This document shows, in pieces, positions 1 to 9,414 of a stretch of 64,000 nt of DNA. A program made the position numbers and the translations under genes. The DNA is from Planctomycetota bacterium (GTDB taxonomy: Bacteria; Planctomycetota; Planctomycetia; Gemmatales; Gemmataceae): positions 1-64,000 of the forward strand of contig JAKOSN010000086.1 in NCBI GenBank assembly GCA_029777335.1. Direction: 5' to 3'. The stretch's first letter is position 1. Every line of letters begins with the position of its first letter. Below the pieces are notes generated by a model. It was not told where the DNA came from. It was given only the letters and a program-made list of their open reading frames with translations, and did no database searches.

Positions 1-79
1 GCCGAACTGCTGCTGTTTGATCTTGCCTGAGCCAGGCGATCGGTGCGTTTCTTTCACGGATTCTCTTGGGAGGTTAATT

Positions 80-487
80 ATGAACAAAACAACTCTGCTT
101 CGTCTTATTCCTGGGTGGATTTTGCACCTGGCGGTGGGGGGAATCATGATCCTGGCTGGGTCGGGGAAGGTCTTCGGGTTCGCTCCACCCGAGGTGATCG
201 AGGGGATGAAAAAGCATGGTCTGGAGCACCAGCTCACGCTCATCGGTGCCGGGGAACTGGTGACGGCCTTGCTGTTGCTCTTCCCGCGCACCTGCTCGCT
301 GGGAGTGCTCCTGGCCAGCGGATTCTGGGGTGGGGCGATTTGCATTCACATGGCACATCAGGAATCGTACCTGCTCCCCGCGGTCTTTCTGGTGCTGGTG
401 TGGGTGGGAGGGTGGCTTCGCTATCCCGAGATGTTCAGTAGCTTTCGTGGTTCGGCTTCCGGTTCGTCCGGGGCAACAACTGCTTGA
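80..487 (+). CDS. DoxX-like small membrane protein
   Basis: A 135-residue integral membrane protein with four predicted helices at about residues 11-30, 51-68, 73-90 and 97-113. The order of helices and the 'AGSGKVFGF...P' and 'GAGELVTALLLLFPR' segments fit the DoxX/DoxD-like superfamily, whose members sit in the inner membrane and are often linked to redox or thiol metabolism; the precise role here is unknown. The start is the ATG at 80, preceded by GGGAGG eight bases upstream; a longer in-frame reading from 17 has no such site. The C-terminal 15 residues are Ser/Gly/Ala-rich and probably disordered. The gene stands alone before a DUF2293 gene. Confidence 0.7.
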   Translation: MNKTTLLRLIPGWILHLAVGGIMILAGSGKVFGFAPPEVIEGMKKHGLEHQLTLIGAGELVTALLLLFPRTCSLGVLLASGFWGGAICIHMAHQESYLLPAVFLVLVWVGGWLRYPEMFSSFRGSASGSSGATTA

Positions 488-564
488 GATCTTCCCATCC
501 GTTGAAGTTCGCTCCCCTCCTGAGCCGATGAGGGGAGCGGTTCTTCTCTGGGAGGGGTGTGAGG

Positions 565-1248
565 ATGGGGAGCGCCAGCGTGGTTGTGCAACCTGGACCA
601 GAAGCGGGAACGGTGCGCACCCTGGATGGGGTGGTCCAGCGTCCGCCAGTGGGGTGGATCCTGGTGCCCCCGGGCGATCCGGCGCTCACCCGCCGACTGA
701 AGGCCGCCACCACCACGTGGCTCGTTCAGGAACGACGCGGACGAAAACTCTTCTCGCGGGGCTTGTGGGCACCCGGGGAGGTGGTGGCGGAGATTCGCGC
801 GGCCTTGAGTTCAGAACGAGCCACGCCGAGCTATGCGCGCAAGCGCGTCGTCGAGCAGGAACGTCGAGCGCGGCAACAGGAGGAGTACGTTGGGACGTTT
901 GAAGCAAGCGTTCGGGCGTATCTGTCCTTTGCACCATGTTACCAGGAGGTGGCGGAGCGACTGGCGCGGGCGGTCACGGCGCACAGCACGCCGGTGGGGA
1001 GCGGAACGGTGGCACGAACGCGGCGCATCCCGGTCGCTCAGCGTGCGGAGGCGGCGGTTCTGGCATGGCTGCGTCATCAAACCACTGCCTACGATCACAT
1101 GCCGATCGCGCGCGTGAAGGGACGGCGGCGCCAGGTTCGCCGGGAACTGGCCCAGGCAGCGCGCCAGTTGCTCGCCGAGTATCGCGCCGGGCGTGCGGTG
1201 GACAGCAGCACTTGCCCACTGCAACAGGCGCTGGCGCGATTGGAATAA
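565..1248 (+). CDS. DUF2293 domain protein
   Basis: A 227-residue soluble, Arg-rich protein. The C-terminal part (about residues 150-210) contains the alternating motif around 'AWLRHQTTAYDHMPIARVKG' followed by 'RRQVRRELAQ', which is characteristic of DUF2293; no biochemical role is established for the family. The N-terminal half holds a short beta-rich part ('GWILVPPGDPALTRRL') and a basic helical stretch, suggestive of nucleic-acid or protein binding, but this is inference. A GTG at 559 lies only two bases after the GGAGGG ribosome site, so the ATG at 565 (eight bases away) is preferred. Confidence 0.65.
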   Translation: MGSASVVVQPGPEAGTVRTLDGVVQRPPVGWILVPPGDPALTRRLKAATTTWLVQERRGRKLFSRGLWAPGEVVAEIRAALSSERATPSYARKRVVEQERRARQQEEYVGTFEASVRAYLSFAPCYQEVAERLARAVTAHSTPVGSGTVARTRRIPVAQRAEAAVLAWLRHQTTAYDHMPIARVKGRRRQVRRELAQAARQLLAEYRAGRAVDSSTCPLQQALARLE

Positions 1249-1330
1249 CTCCGTCTGTTCGGCCGCGTGGGCAAATGCTATTCTCTGTCAGGGAACTCGC
1301 GAACCGCGGGCCAGACAGGGAGGTTGGGCA

Positions 1331-2902
1331 ATGCGGGCAAACGAGGCAAGCCAATCGGTTGGCTCGCTGGGCTGGACCCTGGGCATTCTGGGTCTGGCAC
1401 TCCTGGTGTGTCTGCTGGGTTGTTGTTCCTACGCGGGCGGCTGGAACGATGGCAGCCGACTGGCAACCGTGGAGAGCCTGGTCGATCAGCAAACCCTGGT
1501 GATTGACAACTCGATCTTTGTGCGGCCTGCGAACAGCGGCACCTCTCCTCTCTCCCCCTATCCCGAAGGGCATCAGCTACTCCGTGAACGCGGCACGCTG
1601 GACAAGCTCTTTATCAAGGGACATTATTACTCCGATAAGTCACCTGTGCCGGCGGTGTTGCTCGCGCTCTGTTACACGATGTGGCAGAAAGGGACCGGGT
1701 GGACCGCGGCCCAGAATCCGCGGGCGTTCTGTTACTTCATGACGCTGGCCTCCAGTGGGGTGGCGTATCTGCTCGCAGTGTGGTTCTGCTGGCACCTGGC
1801 GGGGGCGTTGCAGGTTCCGCTGCGCTGGCGCGTTCTGCTGGTGCTCTCCCTTGCCCTCGCCTCGATGGCTCCCAGTTACGTCCGCCATGTGAACAATCAC
1901 ATCTTGCTGCTCGGAGTAACCGCGGGGGTGATGCTGGGGGTGGTGCGGCTGCGTGAAACGCTGGCGGCGGGCAGAGCACCCACGGCGTGGCTGCTCTGTC
2001 TGGGTTGCCTGAGCGGGTTGAGTTATAGCATTGATCTGGGTGTGGGACCGCTGCTCCTGGTGTGTTGTCTGGCGCTGGTGGCCTGGCGCTGCTGGTCCTT
2101 TCGCGCCGTGGGGATGTTTATTCTCGCCGCTCTTCCCTGGGTATTTCTGCACCACATCCTGAACTATGTAGTGGGGGGAACGTTCGGCCCCGCCAACGCC
2201 GTCGCCGATTATTTCACCTGGCCCAATTCGCCCTTCAATGCGCGCAATTTGACCGGGGGATGGACGCATCCGCACCTGGGGAAATGCCTGATTTACCTGG
2301 CGGATCTGCTCGTGGGCAAGAAGGGTTTTCTTGGGCACAATCTCCCACTGTATCTGGCCCTGCCGGGGACGGTGTGGTTGCTGACCCGGCGTCGAGAGGA
2401 TCGCCCCGAGATTCTCTTTGCCGCGGCGGTCTGCGTGAGCGTGTGGCTGCTCTACGGGGTGGCATCGAACAACTACTCCGGCGAGTGTTGTTCGATTCGC
2501 TGGTTCTTGCCGCTGCTGGCGCCAGGCTACTATCTTCTCGCGCTGCTGCTTCGGGATCTCCCTTCGAGTCGGCCCATCTTCCTGTTGCTGACCACGGCGT
2601 CGCTACCCTTTGGCCTGTGGATGTACTGGCGCGGCCCCTGGAGCGGACGGATGATTCCGCAATACTGGACGGTGCAGATTGTGCTCGTCGTTGTGCTCGG
2701 CATTTACTCCTGGCGTCGGAGAGATGTCCTGGTCGCCGCGTGGCAGCAGCAGGCGGATCTGTCGTGGCTCCCCGGAGTAGGGATTGCCTGGGCGATGCTT
2801 GCCCGAGACAATGAGCACCATGAGCACCGACTTCAGCCGACTCCAGCGGCACACACTGGTTCAACATCTGAAGAAACATCTGCGCGGGGAAGTGCGTTTT
2901 GA
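1331..2902 (+). CDS. Polytopic membrane protein, GT39/GT-C-like glycosyltransferase
   Basis: A 523-residue membrane protein with about ten to twelve hydrophobic helices beginning at residue 14. The luminal loop after the first helix carries 'DGSRLATVESLVDQQTLVIDNS' and later 'YYSDKSPVPAVLLAL', a pattern seen in planctomycete proteins related to the dolichol/polyprenyl-phosphate-mannose GT-C transferases (GT39-like). The transfer of a lipid-linked sugar to a protein or glycan is therefore plausible, but the acceptor is unknown. The start ATG at 1331 has GGGAGG at 1318-1323. Its 3' end overlaps the next gene by about 90 bases, which suggests translational coupling. The last 40 residues, after the final helix, are polar and lie largely in the overlap. 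Confidence 0.6.
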   Translation: MRANEASQSVGSLGWTLGILGLALLVCLLGCCSYAGGWNDGSRLATVESLVDQQTLVIDNSIFVRPANSGTSPLSPYPEGHQLLRERGTLDKLFIKGHYYSDKSPVPAVLLALCYTMWQKGTGWTAAQNPRAFCYFMTLASSGVAYLLAVWFCWHLAGALQVPLRWRVLLVLSLALASMAPSYVRHVNNHILLLGVTAGVMLGVVRLRETLAAGRAPTAWLLCLGCLSGLSYSIDLGVGPLLLVCCLALVAWRCWSFRAVGMFILAALPWVFLHHILNYVVGGTFGPANAVADYFTWPNSPFNARNLTGGWTHPHLGKCLIYLADLLVGKKGFLGHNLPLYLALPGTVWLLTRRREDRPEILFAAAVCVSVWLLYGVASNNYSGECCSIRWFLPLLAPGYYLLALLLRDLPSSRPIFLLLTTASLPFGLWMYWRGPWSGRMIPQYWTVQIVLVVVLGIYSWRRRDVLVAAWQQQADLSWLPGVGIAWAMLARDNEHHEHRLQPTPAAHTGSTSEETSARGSAF

Positions 2903-5780
2903 CGACACCTCGCGCCGGCTGTACAGCACCGATGCCAGCATCTACGAGGTCGTTCCCCTCGGCGTGGTCATTCCGCGCACGGTCGAGGATGTGCAAATCA
3001 CGCTGCAAATCGCGGGGGAGATGCGAATTCCCCTCACACCGCGCGGCGGGGGCACCAGCCTGTCGGGCCAGTCGATTGGTCCGGGAATCATCCTCGATGT
3101 CAGCAAGTATCTGAACCGGATTGTCCACATCGACCGCGAGGGCCGACGTGCTCGCGTTCAGCCGGGAGTCGTGCTCGATCAGTTGAACCGGGCGCTGGAA
3201 CCCTACGATCTGCAATTTGGCCCGGATGTGGCCACCGCCAGCCGGGCTAACCTGGGCGGGATGATTGGGAACAACTCTGCCGGCGCCCGCTCCATTGTGT
3301 ATGGCAAGACGATCGATCACGTCCTGGCGTTGCAGGTGCTGCTCGCCGATGGCTCTCCGGCGCAGTTTGCCCCAAGAACGGCGGCGGAGTGGGAGCACAA
3401 GGCCCAGGAACGCTCGCTGGAGGGGAATCTCTACCGGCAGATGCGAGACCTGGTGCTGACCCACCGCGAGGAGATTCACCGTCGGTTTCCCCGCATCCTT
3501 CGCCGGGTGAGCGGGTACAACCTCGATGTTCTGTGCGCTGGATTGACAGCCCATGATCACTCGTTGCCCTGTGGTTTGCATCAGTTGCTCGTTGGGAGCG
3601 AAGGGACGTTGGCGGTCGTGACCGAGGCGGAGTTGAATCTGCTGCCACGCCCTCGTTACCGCGGATTGCTCGTCCCCCAGTTTGCGACGCTCAATGCAGC
3701 CATGGATGCCCTCGCTGCCTGCCTGGAATTGCAGCCCTCCGCCGTGGAGTTGATGGATCATCTGCTGTTGCAACTTGCGGCAGGCAACCTCGCGCTGCGC
3801 GATACGATGAAGGCGATTCAGGGCAATCCCGAGGCGCTGTTGATGGTCGAGTTTTCCAGCGATGAGGCGAAGGAAGTTGCCGATCGCGTGGAGAAATTGC
3901 AGCGGCGCCTCCAGGGAGTGAGCGGATTGATCGCGGCGGTTCCTGCGCTCGAACCGGGGCTGCGCGAGCCGTTGTGGAACCTGCGTCGTGCGGCGATGCC
4001 TCTGCTCTACGGCATGCCGGGCGATCGCAAACCGATCACCTTTGTGGAGGACACCGCCGTCGCTCCGGTGCATCTCCCCGAGTTTGTGCGTCGCTTTCGT
4101 TCGATTCTGCACAGCCATGGCACCGATGGCGCGTTCTATGGCCATGCGAGCGTGGGCTGTCTGCACATTCGTCCGGTGCTCAATCTGAAGGAGGGGGACG
4201 ATGTGGCACGGATGCGACGCATCACAGAAGAGATTACCGATCTGGTACTGGAGTATGGCGGCGCGCTCTCCGGCGAACATGGCGATGGCATGGTGCGCAG
4301 CGAATGGAACGCCAAGATGTTTGGGCCGACCCTCTATCAGGCGTTCTGCCAGGTCAAGCACCTGTTCGATCCGCACCGCCTGCTCAACCCGGGGAAGGTG
4401 GTTGATGCCGCGCCGATGACCGAGAATCTGCGCTATCCCCCCGGGTACCATCCGGCCGAACCGCAGACCGTCTTTGATTACAGCCGCCAGGAAGGCTTTC
4501 TGCGCTCGATTGAACTGTGCAATGGCTCGGGGGTGTGCCGCAAAATGCAGGGCGGGGCGATGTGTCCCTCGTACCGCGCCACCATGGATGAGAAGGATTG
4601 CACCCGTGGTCGGGCCAACGCGCTGCGTCAGGCGCTCGCTGGCGAGGCGCCGTTCCTTCCGGTTGCCTCGCCAGCGAGCAAGCAGCAGGTGCCGCGTGCG
4701 CTGCGTAGTCGCTGGGTGCATGAGGTCTTCGATCTCTGCCTGATGTGCAAGGCGTGCAAGGCGGAGTGTCCGAGCAATGTCGATGTGGCGAAGCTGAAGG
4801 CGGAATTGCTGCAATTCTACTATCAGGATCGGCCTCGTCCGCTGGGGCACCTGTTGATGGCTCATCTGGGCGAGATGAACCGACTTGGATCGTGGATCGC
4901 CCCGCTGCTCAACTGGGGGCAGGAGCGTGCCTTCACCCGCTGGTTGCTGGAGTTGACCGCCGGGATCGATCGGCGCCGGAGTTTGCCACGGCTGCATTTT
5001 CAGCATTTTCGCCGCTGGTTTGCGCGGCATGAACGGGCTCCCGAGGCCGGGGCGCGGGGGAAGGTGGTGTTGCTCGACGATTGTTTCAACACCTACAACG
5101 AGCCAGCAATTGCCCAGGCGGCGGTGCGCGTGCTGGAACGAGCCGGCTACGAGGTGGAACTCGCGGGGTTGCTTTGTTGTGGCCGGCCGATGATCAGCAA
5201 GGGGTTCCTCACGCAAACGCGTGAAATGATTCGGCGTCAACTCCCCGGGCTGCGGCGTCGTCTGGGGGAGGGAGTCCCTCTGCTGGGGCTGGAACCAAGT
5301 TGTCTGCTCACCATCGTCGATGAATGGACGGAGTTGCTGCCCGGGACCGAGACGCGTGCGGTGGCCGAGGCGGCCCACCTGGCCGATGAATGGCTGGCCG
5401 ACGGCGTCAAGGGAGGGCGGCTGGAGTTGGAACTCGCGCCGCGCACTCAGGAATGCGTGCTGCATGGCCACTGTCATCAAAAGGCGTTCCGGAAAAGTAG
5501 TGCCCCTGCCTTGCGCCTGGTTCCGGGGTTGCACGTTGATGTGCTGGATGCGGGGTGTTGTGGCATGGCTGGTTCGTTTGGCTTCGAGAAGGAGCATTAC
5601 GAGCTGAGTGTGAAGATCGCCAACCTGGCCCTGCTCCCATCTCTCAGCGCTCGGCCGGAAGCGCTGGTGGTTGCCCCTGGCACGTCGTGTCGCCATCAGA
5701 TTCGGGATCTGGCCGGGCGGCGGGCCTATCATCCCCTGGAAATTCTTGCCGAACAGTTGCCTGCCACCACCAGCATCTAA
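2811..5780 (+). CDS. FAD-linked oxidase / Fe-S (GlcD-GlcF type) fusion dehydrogenase
   Basis: A 989-residue fusion of an FAD-binding PCMH/lactate dehydrogenase-type oxidase (about residues 1-520) and a GlpC/GlcF-like Fe-S module (about 540-989). The FAD half shows 'TPRGGGTSLSGQS', 'NNSAGARS', 'VGSEGTLAVVTEAEL' and the C-terminal 'GEHGDG' motif. The Fe-S half has 'CNGSGVCRKMQGGAMCP' and 'CLMCKACKAECP' (two 4Fe-4S sites) and two CCG domains including 'DAGCCGMAGSFGFE'. Such fusions oxidise D-lactate, D-2-hydroxyglutarate or glycolate and pass electrons to the quinone pool; the substrate is not determinable here. The start is uncertain: ATGs at 2811 and 2820 both lie inside the upstream gene, with no strong ribosome site. 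Confidence 0.88.
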   Translation: MSTMSTDFSRLQRHTLVQHLKKHLRGEVRFDDTSRRLYSTDASIYEVVPLGVVIPRTVEDVQITLQIAGEMRIPLTPRGGGTSLSGQSIGPGIILDVSKYLNRIVHIDREGRRARVQPGVVLDQLNRALEPYDLQFGPDVATASRANLGGMIGNNSAGARSIVYGKTIDHVLALQVLLADGSPAQFAPRTAAEWEHKAQERSLEGNLYRQMRDLVLTHREEIHRRFPRILRRVSGYNLDVLCAGLTAHDHSLPCGLHQLLVGSEGTLAVVTEAELNLLPRPRYRGLLVPQFATLNAAMDALAACLELQPSAVELMDHLLLQLAAGNLALRDTMKAIQGNPEALLMVEFSSDEAKEVADRVEKLQRRLQGVSGLIAAVPALEPGLREPLWNLRRAAMPLLYGMPGDRKPITFVEDTAVAPVHLPEFVRRFRSILHSHGTDGAFYGHASVGCLHIRPVLNLKEGDDVARMRRITEEITDLVLEYGGALSGEHGDGMVRSEWNAKMFGPTLYQAFCQVKHLFDPHRLLNPGKVVDAAPMTENLRYPPGYHPAEPQTVFDYSRQEGFLRSIELCNGSGVCRKMQGGAMCPSYRATMDEKDCTRGRANALRQALAGEAPFLPVASPASKQQVPRALRSRWVHEVFDLCLMCKACKAECPSNVDVAKLKAELLQFYYQDRPRPLGHLLMAHLGEMNRLGSWIAPLLNWGQERAFTRWLLELTAGIDRRRSLPRLHFQHFRRWFARHERAPEAGARGKVVLLDDCFNTYNEPAIAQAAVRVLERAGYEVELAGLLCCGRPMISKGFLTQTREMIRRQLPGLRRRLGEGVPLLGLEPSCLLTIVDEWTELLPGTETRAVAEAAHLADEWLADGVKGGRLELELAPRTQECVLHGHCHQKAFRKSSAPALRLVPGLHVDVLDAGCCGMAGSFGFEKEHYELSVKIANLALLPSLSARPEALVVAPGTSCRHQIRDLAGRRAYHPLEILAEQLPATTSI

Positions 5781-5847
5781 AAAAGTTGGGAACGATCTCT
5801 CAAGGAGAAATGAGAAGGAGTAGCATGATCGCTCGGTAGAGATCATA

Positions 5848-7758
5848 ATGAAGGTGGGCAATTCGCTTACCAATCTGCTCAGGGCCGTTAGCCAGGGACA
5901 TGATGGCATGCTGCGGATCCAGATCCTGAACAAGCGCGAACGGCGAAACTACGAACACTGCGCCGGTCCCCTTGAGATCGGTCGGGGACCTGAACGCGAC
6001 GGCATCGCACGCTGCACAGTGCAGGACAACTATGTCTCGAAAGATCACGTTCGCCTGATGGAACTGAGCGACGGTCGGCTCCGGATTGAAAACCTGAGCC
6101 TGCGAAACTCGATTCGGTTGGCGGACAATAGCATTATTGGGATCGGAGAAGTCCGTGAGCTCCGTCCCCCGATTCGCCTGACCGTGGGCGAAACACTGAT
6201 CGATATCGACCAGATTCAGGATTCGGTGGGCGAAGGTCCGCTGGCCACCATCACCTCGCCTTTTGCGCGTTCGGGAAGTTTCCAGCGTTCCATCAGCAGT
6301 ACGGCAGTCGTTCCCCCGGAACCCCCATCGAGTTTGCTCTCGCTGGGAACAGCGCCCTCGCCCGAACGGCTGATGGAATGGTTTGAGACGTTGATCGCGG
6401 TGCAGAAGGCGGCGTCGGGTTCTCAGGAGTTTTACCAGGAAACCGCGCAGGCAGTCGTTCGCCTGGTCGGGCTGGATCGCGGGCTGGTGATCCTGCGTGC
6501 TCCCAAACCGACGGGGAGCCAGGGGACGAACCTGACGAATTCCCTGCGCTGGAAGGTGCAGGCGCGCTATCCCGAGGATGCCAGCGGAATCATGGGGCGG
6601 GAATTCAGCCAGACGATCCTGGAGCGAGTGCTCAAGGATCGCTGCACGTATTTTCAGTCGGCGCCCACGCCGAATTCCACCGAAAGTCTCCAGGGGGTGG
6701 AAGCGGTGGTCGTGTCACCCATCTTCGACCCAAAGGACGACGTGGTGGGGTTTGTGTATGGCTCGCGCAGTCGCTTTACCTCGCACCGAAACATGGGGAT
6801 CGGGCCCCTGGAAGCGCATGTGGTGCAACTCCTTGCCTCGACGGTGGCGGTGGGGTTGGAGCGGCAACAGCAGGAAGCCGAGATCGCGCGGGGCCGGGTG
6901 CAGTTCGAGCAATTCTTCTCGGCGCAACTCGCTCAGGAACTACAACGCGATCCGGGGCTGCTCACCGGCCAGGAACGCGAGATCACCGTGCTGTTCAGCG
7001 ATATTCGCGGCTTTTCGCGCCTGGCAGAACGGCTGGGACCGCAGGCCACCTGCGAACTGGTGGCCGATGTGATGGATCGGCTGACGCGCTGTATCATCGA
7101 TCAGGATGGGGTCGTGGTCGATTATGCGGGCGATGGCATTCTGGCGATGTGGAACGCGCCGAAGGATCAACCAGACCACGCCGTCCGAGCCGCTCGCGCG
7201 GGGCTGGCGATGCTGGCATCGCTTCCGCAGATCAACGCCGACTGGCACGAGCGCCTGGGCGGAACCCTGCTGCTCGGGATCGGCATTAACACGGGTCGCG
7301 CCATGTGCGGCAATACTGGTTCGCGGCTCCGCTTCAAGTACGGTCCGCTGGGGCACACGGTCAATCTGGCCAGTCGGGTGGAAAGCGCCACCAAGCAGAT
7401 GAACGTTCCGCTGCTGATTACGGGCTCAACGCGCGCGCAGCTGGGCGATCAGTTTGCCACACGCCGTCTGTGCAAGGTACGGGTGGTGGGCATCCAGGGG
7501 GCGGTCGATTTCTACGAACTGTACGCCGAACAGGCCGCGCCGGAATGGCTGGAACGCCGGCGCATTTTCGAAGAAGCGCTGGCGCTTTATGAATCCGGAC
7601 AGTGGGGGCTGGCGTGCAGCACGCTTTATCCGCTGTTGTCGGCCCACGACGGGACCAATTACGATGTGCCCTGTTTGAATCTCATCACGCGCGCCGTGGA
7701 GGCGCTGAAAAATCCTCCCACCCAGTTCGATGGCATCGTGGAGTTAAGTCGCAAATAA
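5848..7758 (+). CDS. FHA-GAF-class III adenylate/guanylate cyclase
   Basis: A 636-residue soluble signalling protein. Residues about 21-120 form an FHA domain ('LEIGRGPERDGIA', 'VSKDHVRL', 'IENLSLRNSIRL'), which binds phospho-threonine peptides. Residues about 180-345 look like a GAF sensor domain. The C-terminal part from about 375 to 550 is a class III nucleotidyl cyclase: 'ITVLFSDIRGFSRLAERLG' carries the first metal Asp and 'VDYAGDGILAMWNAP' the second; 'GIGINTGRAMCGNTGS' and 'GHTVNLASRVES' follow. The protein could convert a kinase signal into cAMP or cGMP. The start ATG at 5848 has only a weak ribosome site. Upstream, at 5825, a four-codon frame (ATG to TAG) follows AAGGAG and might be a vestigial or regulatory mini-ORF. 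Confidence 0.88.
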   Translation: MKVGNSLTNLLRAVSQGHDGMLRIQILNKRERRNYEHCAGPLEIGRGPERDGIARCTVQDNYVSKDHVRLMELSDGRLRIENLSLRNSIRLADNSIIGIGEVRELRPPIRLTVGETLIDIDQIQDSVGEGPLATITSPFARSGSFQRSISSTAVVPPEPPSSLLSLGTAPSPERLMEWFETLIAVQKAASGSQEFYQETAQAVVRLVGLDRGLVILRAPKPTGSQGTNLTNSLRWKVQARYPEDASGIMGREFSQTILERVLKDRCTYFQSAPTPNSTESLQGVEAVVVSPIFDPKDDVVGFVYGSRSRFTSHRNMGIGPLEAHVVQLLASTVAVGLERQQQEAEIARGRVQFEQFFSAQLAQELQRDPGLLTGQEREITVLFSDIRGFSRLAERLGPQATCELVADVMDRLTRCIIDQDGVVVDYAGDGILAMWNAPKDQPDHAVRAARAGLAMLASLPQINADWHERLGGTLLLGIGINTGRAMCGNTGSRLRFKYGPLGHTVNLASRVESATKQMNVPLLITGSTRAQLGDQFATRRLCKVRVVGIQGAVDFYELYAEQAAPEWLERRRIFEEALALYESGQWGLACSTLYPLLSAHDGTNYDVPCLNLITRAVEALKNPPTQFDGIVELSRK

Positions 7759-7762
7759 GCCG

Positions 7763-7790
7763 CAGGAGAAGCTCCCGGGAGCTTCTCCTG
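7763..7790. terminator. Perfect palindrome between convergent genes
   Basis: A 28-base perfect palindrome (CAGGAGAAGCTCCC and its complement) lies in the 43-base gap between the convergent cyclase and DUF4198 genes. It can fold on either transcript and probably works as a bidirectional terminator, although only short T-runs follow. Confidence 0.6.
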
Positions 7791-7801
7791 GCAACGGCCT
7801 T

Positions 7802-9217
7802 TCAGTTCACCTTGTGGTCGCGCAGGGTGATCTGGCGCGCTTCCGTTTTGCCCTCGCCCCCGGCGCTGATGATCAACACCCCGGCGGGGAGATCGAGTTT
7901 CCCGATTCGTTTCCAGGTTTGATGAAATGTCTGAGAACTCTTCAGCGCGTTGGTTTTCAAATCCCAGCTATTGACCACGTAGATCGAGGAGAGAAATTTC
8001 TTCTCGGGAGTTCGCTTGTTCTCCAGCACCGTGATGGAGAAGCGTTCCCCGGGCATCTGCCGATTGACGACGATTACCTGGCGATCGCGAATCCGATAAC
8101 TGGAGTGAAATTCGTCGTTGAGCACCTTGATGGCGCGCCCCAGCGGATGATGTACGTCCTCATCGGCGAACGCGCAGGGAGTTTTCTGATTGGCACTGCC
8201 ATCCATCCGATGGCTCACAATCGAGGCCAACTGGCGCCGAGCCCATCCCTCGATCTCCCGGTCGCTGAAACCGGTTAGCTTGACCTTCCCCATGGCATCG
8301 ACCTCGACGTGGCCCTGTGCGAGTTTGCCGTTGGTATTGACCTCCACCACTGCCGAGAAACCGGGGAAGTTCACCCAGTTTGCCCGTGCCGCGCGGGCCT
8401 CGGCGAGTAACCGGGTCGCTTCCGGGTTTTCCTTGAGTTCTCCCTCCTTCGCCACGAAGGAATATCCCTCTTCGGGGACGAAAGTCTTGCTGCCCTTGAT
8501 TGGTGCCTTGTTGAAGCCGGAGGGAGTCGCCAGGACCAGGGTGGCGTAGTGCCGTGCCTCGGTGTATTTCTTGCCGCCCTCCTGCCCCGCACGCTTTTCG
8601 ATGTACTTGGCGCGAATCCCGTAGAGTCCCCGGGCCCTGGCCTCTGCAAGTGGGAATTCGCCGTTCTTATCGGTCTTCAGGACAGCATTTTTCTCCTGAC
8701 CAGGGACAAGAAGGACCACCTCGGCGTCGGCGAGGGGTTTTCCTTGCCACAATACCTGCCCTACAAGTCGGTCTTTCGCCACAACGACAATGTCGAGCGC
8801 CAGTTCCTGCACCGGGCGCGCCAGCGCGGGCGGGACAGGCGCCTTCTCCCCAATGACGGTCTTGGCGTGGTAAGTGAGCTGGAAGGGGTCGCTATCCCCC
8901 CGCTGGAGAATGCCGTAGCGGCAAGTGGCCGCCACGATCCGCGAGCCGGTACCGGTTAACGCAACATCCAGCGCCATGGTTCCCGGCGTGTGCTTGACCG
9001 GGACGGTTTTGCCATCGGCTCCGCGAACAAAGACGTTGGTGTGCTTGATCTTCTTGAGCAGATCCGCGTCGTCAGGGGCCAGCTGATCACTGAAAACAAG
9101 GCGGACCGTGGGGTTCTCTCCCGACTTGCCCGAATCGGGGAGCAACCAGATGAAATGGGCCGGCGCGGCGGAGGCCAGCCCAAGAAGGGTGATCATCGGA
9201 TACAGCAGTCGGTGCAT
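7802..9217 (-). CDS. Secreted DUF4198 / DUF3386-like protein, probably iron-regulated
   Basis: A 471-residue exported protein. It begins with a signal peptide (residues 1-20, ending 'SAAPAHF'). The N-terminal half ('HFIWLLPDSG...', 'VRLVFSDQLAPDDADLL', a carboxypeptidase-regulatory-like segment near 'GKPLADAEVVLLVPG') matches DUF4198, a family related to NikM-type metal-uptake accessory proteins. The C-terminal half ('FPGFSAVVEVNTNGK', 'LNDEFHSSYRIRDRQVIVVNRQMP') resembles DUF3386. The start ATG at 9217 has GAGGAG eight bases upstream; a longer frame to 9349 would run over the palindrome. It is divergent from hemP and shares with it a Fur-box-like site, so a role in iron or haem handling at the cell surface is inferred. 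Confidence 0.75.
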   Translation of the reverse strand: MHRLLYPMITLLGLASAAPAHFIWLLPDSGKSGENPTVRLVFSDQLAPDDADLLKKIKHTNVFVRGADGKTVPVKHTPGTMALDVALTGTGSRIVAATCRYGILQRGDSDPFQLTYHAKTVIGEKAPVPPALARPVQELALDIVVVAKDRLVGQVLWQGKPLADAEVVLLVPGQEKNAVLKTDKNGEFPLAEARARGLYGIRAKYIEKRAGQEGGKKYTEARHYATLVLATPSGFNKAPIKGSKTFVPEEGYSFVAKEGELKENPEATRLLAEARAARANWVNFPGFSAVVEVNTNGKLAQGHVEVDAMGKVKLTGFSDREIEGWARRQLASIVSHRMDGSANQKTPCAFADEDVHHPLGRAIKVLNDEFHSSYRIRDRQVIVVNRQMPGERFSITVLENKRTPEKKFLSSIYVVNSWDLKTNALKSSQTFHQTWKRIGKLDLPAGVLIISAGGEGKTEARQITLRDHKVN

Positions 9218-9338
9218 TGAGACATCTCCTCGGGGTGAAGGGCCAGGTGCTCGGGGGGACTGACCCTGATTATGGGCAGCGTCCCGGGCGAATGGCAAAC
9301 AGAGAATCGTCCGGAGCAGGGGAGTCAGTAAAGAGAAT

Positions 9339-9363
9339 GCTATTGACATTGAATCTCAATAGC
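9339..9363. promoter_or_regulatory. Fur-box-like palindrome between divergent genes
   Basis: Arms GCTATTGA (9339-9346) and TCAATAGC (9356-9363) are perfectly complementary; the core reads TTGACATT-G-AATCTCAA, matching the 7-1-7 pattern TGANAAT-N-ATTNTCA of Fur operators with one mismatched pair. TTGACA at 9343-9348 is a consensus -35 box on the plus strand, with TAAGAA 17 bases on as a weak -10. A repressor bound here would block hemP directly and could act on the divergent DUF4198 gene. Confidence 0.65.
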
Positions 9364-9414
9364 AATAAGAATGGTGCCAGGAAAGCACCCATTCTGGATT
9401 GACCGAGGTGGCGT

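Noticed and set aside
2235-5933. Minus-strand open frame of 1,232 codons opposite the FAD/Fe-S dehydrogenase
   Set aside because: It is wholly antisense to a gene with clear motifs; the product is low-complexity in Gln, His and Arg, a common result of GC-rich codon bias in the opposite frame.
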